The notes: a model not told the origin generated them from the sequence alone. Numbered from the stretch's first letter, positions 15,154 to 23,476 are shown. The stretch: 52,937 nucleotides of DNA from Candidatus Woesearchaeota archaeon (GCA_016181305.1 JACOZN010000013.1:79691-132627), one strand, 5' to 3'. A program made the numbers and translations.

Positions 15154-17046
15154 ATGAATAAAAGGGCTGCATTATTGCTAATTATATTTTTATTGTTCCC
15201 TTCTATTGCCCATTCCACCACAACATTCACTATACGGGAAACAGAGAAAATAAGCCTGCAGCCTAATGCAACAGACCCTGATGCGGACAAGCTTGCCTTT
15301 GCATACACGCAGCCATTGGACGAGAAGGGGGAATGGCAGACAACTTATGGGGATGCTGGCGAATACAAATCAGCCATTGCAGTTTCTGACGGGGTAAACA
15401 CTGTGTCAGAGGACATACTGATTATTGTCAGGAAAAAGGAAGAAAGCCCTGTGATAGAGTCCTTTATACCAAAAGAGGGCGATTTAAGCATTGATGAGGC
15501 AGAGTCAATAGACTTCAGGGTTTTGGCAACTGACTTGAACAGGGATGAGCTTGCCTACAAATGGCAGCTGGACGGAAAAGAGGCAAAAGAAGGGCAGGAA
15601 TTCTCTTACCAGACAACTTACAAAGATGCCGGCAGCCATAATGTCAAGGTTTCTGTATCAGACGGAACAACAAGCGCCAGCAAAGAGTGGAATGTTGATG
15701 TTAAAAACGTGGATGTTGAAAGCATCATGGACCCGATACAAGACGTTGTTGCCGATGAAAATGACATCATAAGCCTGGAACTGCCTGACTTCGAGAAATA
15801 TGGCCTGACGTATTCAATTTCCGAGCCTCTTGGCAACAAAAACAAATGGGAAACAGGCTATAAGGATGCAGGCTCTTATGAAGTTGAAGTCCATGCAGAG
15901 GGTAAGGGATTTAGCGGCGATAAGAATGTTAAAGTTGCTGTAAACGATGTTGATAGAGCGCCTGTTTTTGACAGGATAGGCAACAAAGTTGCAAATGAAA
16001 ATGAGGAGGTGACAATAAGCCTTAACGCCAAAGACCCTGACGAAGACGAAATAGCCTACTCCGCAGGCAACCTGCCCGAAGGCGCCTCTTTTGAGGGAAA
16101 TATATTTGCATGGACGCCGAGCTACGACACTGTCAAAAAAGAGGGGCTTGTAGACTGGGTAATGGACAAGTTCAGGGTTCTGAGCAAGAGCTTTTATGTG
16201 CAATTTACTGCTTCTTCAAAAGACAAGAAAATAGTCCAGAACGTTATCATAACTGTCAAAGATGCCAATAGGGCGCCTGTAATTGAGGATATTGAGCCGA
16301 TAACTGCAAATGAAGGCGAAACAGTAAAGATTTCCCCAAAAGCATATGATTTGGACGGCAACAAGGTAAAGCTGAAATATTCGGGATTTATGGATTCTGA
16401 CTCGTACAAATCCAATTTTGGCGATGCAGGCACGTACTATGTCAAGGTTGCTGCAAGCGACGGCTTGCTTGAAAGCTCAAAGTTTGCTAATGTAACAATA
16501 AGCCATGTGAACAGGGCGCCGGTTTTTGAAAAAATCAGCGATGCAAGGGCAACGGAGACGGACAACATAGCGATTTTGCTGGACGCCAAAGACCCTGACG
16601 GGGACGAGATAACTTACTCAATTGACAACCCTCCGGCAGGCTCCTCATTGAAAGGAAACGTGTTTTTATGGACGCCAGGCTACGATACTGCGGGCAAGAA
16701 AGAGACAAAGAAATTTGACTTGGTGTTTGTTGCTTCTGACGGCAAGGCAGAAACAAGGCAGATTTTAAAGGCTGAAGTAGCCGATAAGAACAGGGCGCCA
16801 AGGATAGTCGATGCGACAAGGAGCGTAAATGCAAAAGCCAGCAGGCCGGTGCTCATGTCAGTCAAGGCAGTTGACGACGACGGAGATGAATTGACATACA
16901 CTTGGGATTTTGGAATATTCCAGAAGTACAAGGCAACTGCAATACACCAGAGGGTATTCGCCAGCAAAGGGGCTAAATCAGTTAAAGTGGTCGTGAGCGA
17001 CGGCACTGATGAAGCAGAGCAAGCGATAAATGTGAATGTAAGTTAA
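15154..17046 (+). CDS. Secreted protein made of PKD/cadherin-like repeats
   Basis: The 630-residue protein has a cleavable signal peptide (MNKRAALLLIIFLLFPSIAHS) and no lipobox. It then has about six to seven repeats of 80-100 residues: PKD-like units ending DAGSHNVKVSVSDG, and dystroglycan/cadherin-like units of the type DPDEDEIAYSAGNLPEGASF with WTPSYDT, repeated as DPDGDEITYSIDNPPAGSSL with WTPGYDT. No membrane anchor is seen at the C-terminus. A GAGGGGG ribosome site precedes the ATG, 27 bases after the lipoprotein gene, so they form an operon. A role in surface adhesion or envelope structure is inferred. Confidence 0.75.
   Translation: MNKRAALLLIIFLLFPSIAHSTTTFTIRETEKISLQPNATDPDADKLAFAYTQPLDEKGEWQTTYGDAGEYKSAIAVSDGVNTVSEDILIIVRKKEESPVIESFIPKEGDLSIDEAESIDFRVLATDLNRDELAYKWQLDGKEAKEGQEFSYQTTYKDAGSHNVKVSVSDGTTSASKEWNVDVKNVDVESIMDPIQDVVADENDIISLELPDFEKYGLTYSISEPLGNKNKWETGYKDAGSYEVEVHAEGKGFSGDKNVKVAVNDVDRAPVFDRIGNKVANENEEVTISLNAKDPDEDEIAYSAGNLPEGASFEGNIFAWTPSYDTVKKEGLVDWVMDKFRVLSKSFYVQFTASSKDKKIVQNVIITVKDANRAPVIEDIEPITANEGETVKISPKAYDLDGNKVKLKYSGFMDSDSYKSNFGDAGTYYVKVAASDGLLESSKFANVTISHVNRAPVFEKISDARATETDNIAILLDAKDPDGDEITYSIDNPPAGSSLKGNVFLWTPGYDTAGKKETKKFDLVFVASDGKAETRQILKAEVADKNRAPRIVDATRSVNAKASRPVLMSVKAVDDDGDELTYTWDFGIFQKYKATAIHQRVFASKGAKSVKVVVSDGTDEAEQAINVNVS
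15317..15367 (+). repeat. 51-base exact repeat, copy 2
   Basis: Identical at every base to 14432-14482. It lies in the first repeat unit of the second secreted protein, in the same reading frame. Confidence 0.9.
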
Positions 17047-17051
17047 CAATC

Positions 17052-17059
17052 TTTATAAA
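17052..17059 (+). promoter_or_regulatory. TATA box of the truncated helicase gene
   Basis: TTTATAAA lies 23 bases before ATG 17082. This normal near-leaderless promoter shows that the short helicase gene is organised as a gene of its own and not a read-through fragment. Confidence 0.65.
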
Positions 17060-17081
17060 CCACCTTTTCTTTTTCTTGCTT

Positions 17082-18638
17082 ATGAAGAAGGTTAAAATCG
17101 ATGAGAAGACCGATAACGCTGTTCTTGACATCGCTTTAGACACATTGAAGATTGGGAAACAGGCGCTTGTTTTTGCCAGTACAAAGAAATCTGCGGAGAA
17201 GACAGCGGAGGAAATATCAAAAAAGATTAAGGATGAGAATGAAACATTGAAAGAGCTGGCTAACGATGCTTTAAGCGCGCTTTCAAGGCCTACAAAGCAA
17301 TGCGAGAGGCTTGCTTTATGCATGAAAAAAGGCATTGCATTCCATCATGCCGGACTGGTGGAAAAGCAAAGAAGCCTGATTGAGGATAATTTCAGGAAAG
17401 GCGCAATAAAAATAATATGCTGCACGCCAACTCTTGCCTATGGAGTGGACCTGCCCGCCTACAGGTCGATAATAAAGGACCTGAAGAGGTACACATTGCA
17501 TGGGCTGGCATGGATCCCTGTTCTGGATTACATGCAGATGTCAGGTAGGGCAGGAAGGCCAAACTACGACAGCGATGGGCAGTCAATCACTATTGCAATG
17601 ACAAGCAATGACAAGGAAAAAATAGGGGAAAGGTATGTTAATGGCGCTCCGGAAGACATCTATTCAAAGCTTGCAGTCGAGCCTGTCCTAAGGACTTATG
17701 TCCTGTCGCTGATAGCGGCGAACTTTACATCGACAAAAAAGCAGCTTTTTGACTTCTTTGACAGGACATTTTATGCATACCAGTTCAAGGACCTGAGAAG
17801 GCTGCACGCAACGATAAACAAGGTCATTGACTTGCTTGAGGAGTGGGAGTTTATAATGGGCTCTCGGGATGATTTTTCAGATGCAAGCGAGCTTAAAGAC
17901 GAAAAGCTCAAGCCGACACTGATCGGAAAGAGGGTGGCTGAGCTTTATATAGACCCTTTGACTGCGAATTTTATAATAGCATGCATGAGAAATGCCTCTG
18001 ACAAAAGGCTTGACGCCTTCTCATTCCTGCAGATGATATCCCATACCCTGGAGATAAGGCCATTGCTTAAGGTTGGCATAAGGGAATATGACAAAGTGCA
18101 GGAGTCACTGCTGGAGTTCAGCGACTTTTTACTTGAGAATGAACCTTCAATGTACGAGCCTGAATACGAGGATTTTCTGAACTCTGTAAAGACATCACTT
18201 ATGTTCAACAAGTGGATAAGCGAGCAGGACGAGGAATTTCTGCTTGAAGAGTACAATATAAGGCCGGGGGAATTAAGGGCAAAGCTCGACATTGCCGACT
18301 GGCTGCTTTATGCGGCAGAGGAGATAAGCAAGCTTTTGCATTACCAGTCTTTAATCAAAGAAATTGTTAAATTAAGGCTCAGGCTGAAGTACGGCGTCAA
18401 GGAAGAATTATTGCCTTTGATAAGACTGGAGAATATAGGAAGAGTAAGGGCAAGGATACTGTTTAGGAACAGGATAAGGGACTTGAAGGACGCTAAAAAT
18501 GCCGATTTGTACACTTTAACACAGCTTCTTGGAGAGAAAGTTGCATTGAGCGTGAAGAAGCAGCTTGGGCAGGAGAAGCTTGAAGTTCCTGAAAACAAGA
18601 GGAAAGGGCAGATATCTTTAAGGGACTGGGGAGAATAA
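17082..18638 (+). CDS. Ski2/Hel308-type helicase lacking the first RecA domain
   Basis: The 518-residue product aligns with the C-terminal two-thirds of Hel308/Ski2 helicases. The second RecA domain has ALVFASTKKSAEKTA, GIAFHHAGLVEKQR, CTPTLAYGVDLPA and the QMSGRAGRP motif VI. The winged-helix and ratchet domains and a final helix-hairpin-helix (LIRLENIGRVRARILF) follow. Walker A (motif I) and the DExH box (motif II), which bind and hydrolyse ATP, are absent. Full-length Hel308 is about 700 residues. Nothing resembling the missing half precedes the gene. It could work with a separately encoded N-terminal half, or be a remnant or a DNA-binding relic. Confidence 0.8.
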   Translation: MKKVKIDEKTDNAVLDIALDTLKIGKQALVFASTKKSAEKTAEEISKKIKDENETLKELANDALSALSRPTKQCERLALCMKKGIAFHHAGLVEKQRSLIEDNFRKGAIKIICCTPTLAYGVDLPAYRSIIKDLKRYTLHGLAWIPVLDYMQMSGRAGRPNYDSDGQSITIAMTSNDKEKIGERYVNGAPEDIYSKLAVEPVLRTYVLSLIAANFTSTKKQLFDFFDRTFYAYQFKDLRRLHATINKVIDLLEEWEFIMGSRDDFSDASELKDEKLKPTLIGKRVAELYIDPLTANFIIACMRNASDKRLDAFSFLQMISHTLEIRPLLKVGIREYDKVQESLLEFSDFLLENEPSMYEPEYEDFLNSVKTSLMFNKWISEQDEEFLLEEYNIRPGELRAKLDIADWLLYAAEEISKLLHYQSLIKEIVKLRLRLKYGVKEELLPLIRLENIGRVRARILFRNRIRDLKDAKNADLYTLTQLLGEKVALSVKKQLGQEKLEVPENKRKGQISLRDWGE

Positions 18639-18668
18639 AAGCAATTAGATTAATCCTTTTAACAAAAC

Positions 18669-18676
18669 TTTATAAA
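18669..18676 (+). promoter_or_regulatory. TATA box of tRNA-Arg
   Basis: TTTATAAA ends 25 bases before the mature 5' end of tRNA-Arg, matching the spacing at tRNA-Ile. Confidence 0.65.
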
Positions 18677-18701
18677 CCATTTTCTTTATCTTTAATTTAT
18701 T

Positions 18702-18795
18702 GCCCCTGTAGTATAACGGACCAGAACGTGAGGTTGCGGACCTTAAGGTCGGGGTTCAATATGGAGAATGTTCCATGAAATTCCCCGCAGGGGCA
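18702..18795 (+). tRNA. tRNA-Arg(GCG) with a T-loop intron; 3' end is the element attachment site
   Basis: The acceptor GCCCCTG pairs with CAGGGGC (18788-18794), discriminator A. Anticodon stem TGAGG/CCTTA holds loop TTGCGGA, anticodon GCG (Arg). The D-stem GTAT/GAAC has one A-A mismatch. The T-stem CGGGG/CCCCG closes a normal 7-base loop TTCAATT only after removal of 21 bases (18761-18781). The last 13 bases of the gene are part of the 16-base direct repeat that bounds the integrated element, so the present 3' end was probably supplied by the element. CCA is not encoded. Confidence 0.88.
18761..18781 (+). other. 21-base tRNA intron at T-loop position 59/60 with a perfect bulge-helix-bulge
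   Basis: The precursor folds as GGGG (18751-18754), TTCA, ATA bulge, TGGA, a 6-base loop, TCCA, TGAA, ATT bulge, CCCC. The outer helix is GGGG/CCCC, the central 4-bp helix is TTCA/TGAA, and the inner helix is TGGA/TCCA. The two 3-base bulges lie on opposite strands. Cutting after the second base of each bulge frees 21 bases and joins the T-loop as TTCAATT. This is the strict motif of the archaeal splicing endonuclease. Confidence 0.88.
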
Positions 18796-18798
18796 TTT
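18783..18798 (+). repeat. attL core (16 bases)
   Basis: CCCCGCAGGGGCATTT covers T-stem 3' strand, acceptor 3' strand, discriminator and three trailing T. Identity with attR stops at both sides of this 16-mer. It begins one base after the 3' splice site of the T-loop intron. Confidence 0.88.
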
Positions 18799-18852
18799 GT
18801 TTTTCGGTTAAATGCCGAAACGGGTTTTGGATATTGGTTTTTAGTTGTTGGT

Positions 18853-19944
18853 ATGCAAGAATCTGTTATTGATATCCAAAACTGGAAAGGGAAATACGAA
18901 AGCGAATTAAGGAAAATAGAAGCGTCAGGCATAAGCCAACGAAACAAGGAGCTTATACTTGATTTCAACAGATACTATGTTCTTGAGGGAATCAGCTATT
19001 CCAGAAGAATAAGGGTTATGACTATACTTTGCTCGGTTGCAAGAAAGATTGACAAGGATTTTGACAAAGCAACCAAAGAAGATATAATGAAGTTTGTGGA
19101 ATATCTGGAAACTTCGCAGTATAAGGACTGGACAAAGCATACCTACAAGCAGATTCTAAAAAGGTTCTATAAATGGCTTAAAGGAAATAATACAGAGCAC
19201 CCTCCCGAAATCAAATGGCTAAAAGCTTCAAAAGCAAAGATGGAACATAAAATTCCAGAAGAGCTTATAACAAAGGAAGACGTTGTTATGCTTATACAGA
19301 AAGCCGAAACAATAAGGGACAAGGCATTGATAAGCAGTTTGTTTGAAAGCGGGTGCAGGATTTCTGAATTGGGAAATTTAAGAATAAAGAACGTTGTTTT
19401 TGATCAATACGGAACGGTTATCGTAGTTAGTGGAAAGACTGGAATGCGTAGGGTAAGGTTGATAGATTCAACGCCTTATTTAGCTAACTGGATAGAAAAT
19501 CATCCTTTTAGGGATGAACCCGACAAACCATTATGGGTAAGCACAACCCGAAAAAGAAGCAGTATATGCTATGGCACTATAAGGAAGATGCTTAATGAAA
19601 TCGCACAAAGAGCTGGAATAAAGAAAAGGGTAAATCCCCATATATTCCGCCACAGCAGAAGCACAATAAATGCCAACTTCCTGACCGAAGCACAAATGAA
19701 CAATTACTTTGGATGGGTTCAGGGAAGCAGAATGCCATCTGTTTATGTTCATTTGTCTGGAAGGGATGTTGATGCTACTATAATTAATATGCACAGCCCT
19801 AATCAGAAAGTTGTTATCAACAAAGCATCAGAAAACAATTTTGAGCCAAAGTGCTGTCCAAGATGCAGAAATTCCAATCCAGCAACGAGCAAGTTTTGCA
19901 ATAGGTGTGGGGCTGTTTTGGATTTAAGCAATTTTTCTAATTAA
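18853..19944 (+). CDS. Tyrosine recombinase (integrase) with C-terminal zinc ribbon
   Basis: The 363-residue integrase (from ATG 18853; earlier in-frame codons lie within the tRNA) catalyses site-specific integration and excision. It has an N-terminal SAM-like core-binding domain. The catalytic domain shows Arg in SGCRISELGNL, Lys in SGKTGMRR, HIFRHSR (H-x2-R), FGWVQGS with Trp at the second His position, and the nucleophile Tyr in SVYVHLSG. A C-terminal zinc ribbon follows: CCPRC and CNRCG. Its position next to attL and its direction away from the tRNA suit the element's own integrase. It is complete, so the element may still be mobile. Confidence 0.93.
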   Translation: MQESVIDIQNWKGKYESELRKIEASGISQRNKELILDFNRYYVLEGISYSRRIRVMTILCSVARKIDKDFDKATKEDIMKFVEYLETSQYKDWTKHTYKQILKRFYKWLKGNNTEHPPEIKWLKASKAKMEHKIPEELITKEDVVMLIQKAETIRDKALISSLFESGCRISELGNLRIKNVVFDQYGTVIVVSGKTGMRRVRLIDSTPYLANWIENHPFRDEPDKPLWVSTTRKRSSICYGTIRKMLNEIAQRAGIKKRVNPHIFRHSRSTINANFLTEAQMNNYFGWVQGSRMPSVYVHLSGRDVDATIINMHSPNQKVVINKASENNFEPKCCPRCRNSNPATSKFCNRCGAVLDLSNFSN

Positions 19945-20007
19945 GTGTGTTTTCAGCCACAAAGCTTTTATAATTATTAACTATATTTTTTAATCTGGTG
20001 ATTTATT

Positions 20008-20547
20008 GTGGTCAAAAAAATAATGATTAGTAGAAAAGGCATTAACATAGGAAATAAAAAAATTGGACATGTTGTTGGACATTTTAATCATATAGAGGGA
20101 TTATTGAAACATTTGCTAACATTTTACATCGAACCTTCTGAAAGAAAAAAGGAATTTGTTGAAGAAATCCTATTGAATAACTCAATACTAAATTTTTCCT
20201 CAAAACTTAAATTATTCTTAAATATTAACCAAGAAGAGAAGTGGTTAAATGGGAGAGAATTAGACGATTTCAAAAAAAATATTTATTTTTTAAGTAATGT
20301 TAGAAATTCTTTTGCCCATGCCGAAACTAGAATTCATATTTATACCGAGCATAGAAAAAATAGAAAACCAAAAATTTACTATGTTGTAGAAAAATTTGAA
20401 AATGACGGCACTTGTGCATGGTATAGTGCTGATGAACTTCTCAAGGAGTTTAACAAGAAGTATATTCCAGTCGAAAATACATTGATTAGAATATTGCATC
20501 AACTTGATAAAAAATTTGGGAATATTATCGAAAGTGCAAGTATTTAG
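20008..20547 (+). CDS. HEPN-like helical protein (MltR-like), possible RNase
   Basis: The 179-residue product starts at a GTG with a GGTGATTT ribosome site. Its pattern (IEGLLKHLLTFYIEP, FSSKLKLFL, then VRNSFAHAE) resembles the helical MltR/HEPN superfamily. RNSFAH provides an R-x4-H motif, the catalytic signature of HEPN RNases. HEPN proteins are common toxins and defence effectors; whether this one is active is unknown. No obvious minimal nucleotidyltransferase or antitoxin partner is adjacent. It has its own TATA-like region (TATATTTTTT) upstream. Confidence 0.6.
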   Translation: MVKKIMISRKGINIGNKKIGHVVGHFNHIEGLLKHLLTFYIEPSERKKEFVEEILLNNSILNFSSKLKLFLNINQEEKWLNGRELDDFKKNIYFLSNVRNSFAHAETRIHIYTEHRKNRKPKIYYVVEKFENDGTCAWYSADELLKEFNKKYIPVENTLIRILHQLDKKFGNIIESASI

Positions 20548-20661
20548 AAGAAGTTCTTTCTTTTTCCTTTTCAAATTTCATTTCAGAAATAGAAACCTTA
20601 TACCAATTTCTTCAATACCTTTAAATACTAGTTTTGTAAGAATAATACATTGGTGGGTGGT

Positions 20662-21033
20662 ATGTCAGATAACAAAGAAATCCATGAATTTGTTAATGGT
20701 GCTTTAAAGCAAATTAAAGATGCTATTCCAGAAGGTTACAAGCTAAACAATCAAATCAACTTTGATATTTCTGTAACCACTTTAACTAGGGCAGATGGTA
20801 AATTTGATATAAAATTAGCTGGATTTGGTATGACTTCAAATAAACAGCAAGTGCATAGAATCAATTTTTCTGTAATAGATGAAAAATCACAAAAGGAGTC
20901 TATTCAAGAAGGAATTAACGCATTTGAACTTTTCATTAAGCAAATAGCTACGGTAGACGCTCAAATGAAAGCACAAAAAGCTAAATCTGCTAAAAAAATA
21001 GCTGTAAAGACAAATGGCAAAAAAGGAAATTAA
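20662..21033 (+). CDS. Trypco2-like domain protein
   Basis: The 123-residue protein begins with a helix (EIHEFVNGALKQIKDAIP). A strand-rich core follows (INFDISVTTL, KFDIKLAGFGM, VHRINFSVID) that matches the layout of the trypsin-co-occurring domain 2 family, known from bacterial conflict operons. A Lys/Ala-rich tail ends the protein. The assignment rests on pattern memory and is tentative. ATG 20662 with GGTGGT upstream is chosen over TTG 20650. The next two genes overlap it and each other, forming a tight three-gene operon. Confidence 0.5.
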   Translation: MSDNKEIHEFVNGALKQIKDAIPEGYKLNNQINFDISVTTLTRADGKFDIKLAGFGMTSNKQQVHRINFSVIDEKSQKESIQEGINAFELFIKQIATVDAQMKAQKAKSAKKIAVKTNGKKGN

Positions 21034-21256
21034 AGTATTTTCGTATGAGCAAGTGTATAAAGAATACTATGTCAGTTTTATAGCGGGTCTTATTGGAGGA
21101 TTATCAGCATTGACATTTAGCTATGTTATTCCATTAGCAATTAAGGGTGATTGGAAAGGGACATTTATAGGTTTTTTAGTATATGTTATAGGTGCTTTAC
21201 TTACTTTTATTGTCGGATTTTCTGTAATAAAGAAAGTTTTTGTTAAAGATGAGTGA
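21014..21256 (+). CDS. Small membrane protein, two helices
   Basis: I do not recognise the family. The 80-residue protein has a short charged N-terminus, two membrane segments (residues ~20-40 and ~50-72) with Gly-rich faces, and a basic end. It overlaps the trypco2-like gene by 20 bases and the next membrane gene by 8, so the three are translationally coupled. A pore or membrane-effector role is only a guess from the context. Confidence 0.6.
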   Translation: MAKKEIKVFSYEQVYKEYYVSFIAGLIGGLSALTFSYVIPLAIKGDWKGTFIGFLVYVIGALLTFIVGFSVIKKVFVKDE

Positions 21257-21527
21257 TGGAGATAAAAGAATAAAAACTGCATTACAAATTTTCATAGCTG
21301 GTGCAGTTATACTTGCATTACTTGGTGCAGGAACAAAGATAATGAATTTTTATACAGAATTTGGGACATCAATACTAATAAGCATAATCTTAACAATCAT
21401 TGCAGAACTTATTGTCATTAGATTTGGTGGAGAATTTCTTAAACAACATCATATTACAATTTGGGGATTTAGAGTTTCAGTATTCTTTATATTGGTGATA
21501 TTAGTTAAATACTTGGTATTAAGTTAA
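21249..21527 (+). CDS. Small membrane protein, three helices
   Basis: This 92-residue protein of unknown family has three membrane segments (residues ~12-28, ~36-55, ~70-90). ATG 21249, overlapping the stop of the previous gene, is chosen over TTG 21240. It is the last gene of the trypco2-like operon and converges, with a 4-base overlap, on the membrane protein gene at 21524-22399. Confidence 0.6.
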   Translation: MSDGDKRIKTALQIFIAGAVILALLGAGTKIMNFYTEFGTSILISIILTIIAELIVIRFGGEFLKQHHITIWGFRVSVFFILVILVKYLVLS

Positions 21528-22399
21528 ATTTTATTTTTATTGTCCAGCCATTTCATAAATAATTCTATTATGATGGCATCATAAACCGCTACAGCAGAAA
21601 TTGCCAAAATAAAAATATCCAAAATTTTTAACCAAAACAACCACCAGTTACTTTGCGGACTAAATCTGATAAAAACTTTCGGACTATTAAATTCCCAACT
21701 TTTACTAAATCCTTTAAATATTTGAAAATCTTTTTTGATATCCCCATCAATAATAGTAAAGCAATTTTCATCGCATGTATAGCCATTCAAAAAATCTGAA
21801 TTATAATTAAAATTAAGTTTGTCTAATTTACTTGCACCTTCAATATTTAGCATGTAATAGGAATAGAATGTAGATTTAATATCTGCAATTATCCCAAAAC
21901 TGTAAGGATCGTTGTCTATCATTTTGCTTAAATTTATTGTTAAATATACCATTCCTTCAGATAAATTTACCACATAAGTGTAGTTTAATTTTTCTGGATT
22001 GTAAACACTCCACCTCTTTAATTCAGATATTTTAAAAACAGGGTATCCATAGCTGGCAAGCTCTTTTTCGTTACAATACTCTTTACGTTTTTGGAAAAAA
22101 GTATATATTGATGCAGTGTTGGTTTTATAATCAATACTAACAGATGGTTCACCTATATAAAAACAACTGCTTTTAACGTTAGCTTGATAGGTTGATATTA
22201 AAAACCAATCATAATTCGTGGGATACAGTTTTTCATTATAAATCCAATTTGATGTTATAATATACAGAATAAAAAAACCAAACGCTATACCAAGTAAAAA
22301 TGATATTTTAACCCAATTTATGTCATAATTAGGTTTTTGATTATCTTGGTTCTTCTTGTTAACTTTCTTAATCTGTTTTGTTCTCTTATTAGAAGCCAT
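21524..22399 (-). CDS. Membrane protein with large extracellular domain, unknown
   Basis: I recognise no family. The 291-residue product has a Lys/Asn-rich cytoplasmic start, a membrane helix at ~31-50, an extracytoplasmic region of about 190 residues rich in Tyr, Asn and strands with four Cys (two in TCDENCF), and a second membrane helix near ~252-275 before a basic end. The two-helix plus ectodomain layout suggests a sensor or surface protein. The gene is very AT-rich and typical of the element. Confidence 0.55.
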   Translation of the reverse strand: MASNKRTKQIKKVNKKNQDNQKPNYDINWVKISFLLGIAFGFFILYIITSNWIYNEKLYPTNYDWFLISTYQANVKSSCFYIGEPSVSIDYKTNTASIYTFFQKRKEYCNEKELASYGYPVFKISELKRWSVYNPEKLNYTYVVNLSEGMVYLTINLSKMIDNDPYSFGIIADIKSTFYSYYMLNIEGASKLDKLNFNYNSDFLNGYTCDENCFTIIDGDIKKDFQIFKGFSKSWEFNSPKVFIRFSPQSNWWLFWLKILDIFILAISAVAVYDAIIIELFMKWLDNKNKI

Positions 22400-22558
22400 A
22401 ATGTAGGAAATTGTGGATAAGTTTAAATTACTTATTCTTTTATTTTCGTCCTTCCCATAAGCTGATAATCAAATCTTTTCCAGCAATTCCTTCTTTTTTT
22501 CAAATTTTAGAAGAAACTTTAATAAACTAACTATATACTAAATAGACTGGTGTAAACT

Positions 22559-23476
22559 ATGTATTATAGATTATTGATATTTTTAACAAATGCTGGAGAG
22601 AACGTAGATAAAATTAAACTCAAATTTGGGTTAAAAATAAAAGAAGTTTCAGAAGAGGAAGCAACAGACCTCTACGCCACTTTAGAAAAAACAGATTTGT
22701 ATAGGGCTGGAAAAGAATTATTTATGGATTATCATATAATTAATAGTAAACACAAAGCTTATTACATTACTAAAAGGATTAAAATTTCTGATGAAATTAG
22801 AGACGAAATGTCAAAATTTAATGAATTTGGCAAAATACAAAGACAACTGATAATGGGTTATTTAGATCCATTGATTATTAAATTAAGATTATTTAAAGAA
22901 GGTTATATTGGTTATCATAAATACTATTTTTTTGGAGAAAAAACTAAAAGTTCATTTACAGGGATGACTTCCCCTAATCATATAACAAGAGGCAGTAAAA
23001 TTTATGAATTAAATGATTTGAATGAAATTAAAAGACTTAATAAATTTATTAAAAAAGTTAAGGATTTGCCAAAAGATGGTCAGCTTAAAATAGCTTTAGA
23101 TAATTTTCAACAATCTTATGATTCAGTCAGTATAGAATCTGCATTCTTGAATCTAATGATTGGAATAGAATCATTATTCTCTAAAAGCACCATAGAATTA
23201 TCTTTTAGATTAAAGAGAAATTGTGCAATTTTTTTGGGTAGAACCAAAACAGAATGTTTGGAAATTTACAATAAAATGAAGGAATTATATGATATAAGAA
23301 GTGTTTTAATTCATGGTAAAAAATTTAAGTTAGAGCCAGAACAAGTTTTTATATTAAGAAACTATGTAAGAAAGTCTATATTAGGGTTTATAGAGATTGA
23401 TAGGAATCATGACCAAGTTCTTGATGAACTGGATAAATTAGGATTTGGGGATTATACAAAAATAACAGATAATTAA
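22559..23476 (+). CDS. Apea-like HEPN-domain protein
   Basis: The 305-residue protein has an N-terminal region of ~170 residues without recognisable motif. The C-terminal HEPN domain of Apea type shows AFLNLMIGIESLFSK, LSFRLKRNCAIFLGR and the YDIRSVLIHGKK motif, where R-x4-H is the HEPN catalytic pair. Such proteins are typical of anti-phage or abortive-infection loci, probably cutting RNA. It stands alone with its own promoter, and its stop overlaps the convergent SHOCT gene by 4 bases. Confidence 0.7.
   Translation: MYYRLLIFLTNAGENVDKIKLKFGLKIKEVSEEEATDLYATLEKTDLYRAGKELFMDYHIINSKHKAYYITKRIKISDEIRDEMSKFNEFGKIQRQLIMGYLDPLIIKLRLFKEGYIGYHKYYFFGEKTKSSFTGMTSPNHITRGSKIYELNDLNEIKRLNKFIKKVKDLPKDGQLKIALDNFQQSYDSVSIESAFLNLMIGIESLFSKSTIELSFRLKRNCAIFLGRTKTECLEIYNKMKELYDIRSVLIHGKKFKLEPEQVFILRNYVRKSILGFIEIDRNHDQVLDELDKLGFGDYTKITDN

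Noticed and set aside
13441-17046. The two secreted repeat proteins as one gene broken by a frameshift
   Set aside because: The second has its own strong ribosome site, ATG and cleavable signal peptide, and the first ends in a stop after a complete repeat.
18775-18852. Extended integrase N-terminus starting inside tRNA-Arg
   Set aside because: The first 26 codons are tRNA and att sequence. ATG 18853 begins the recognisable core-binding domain.
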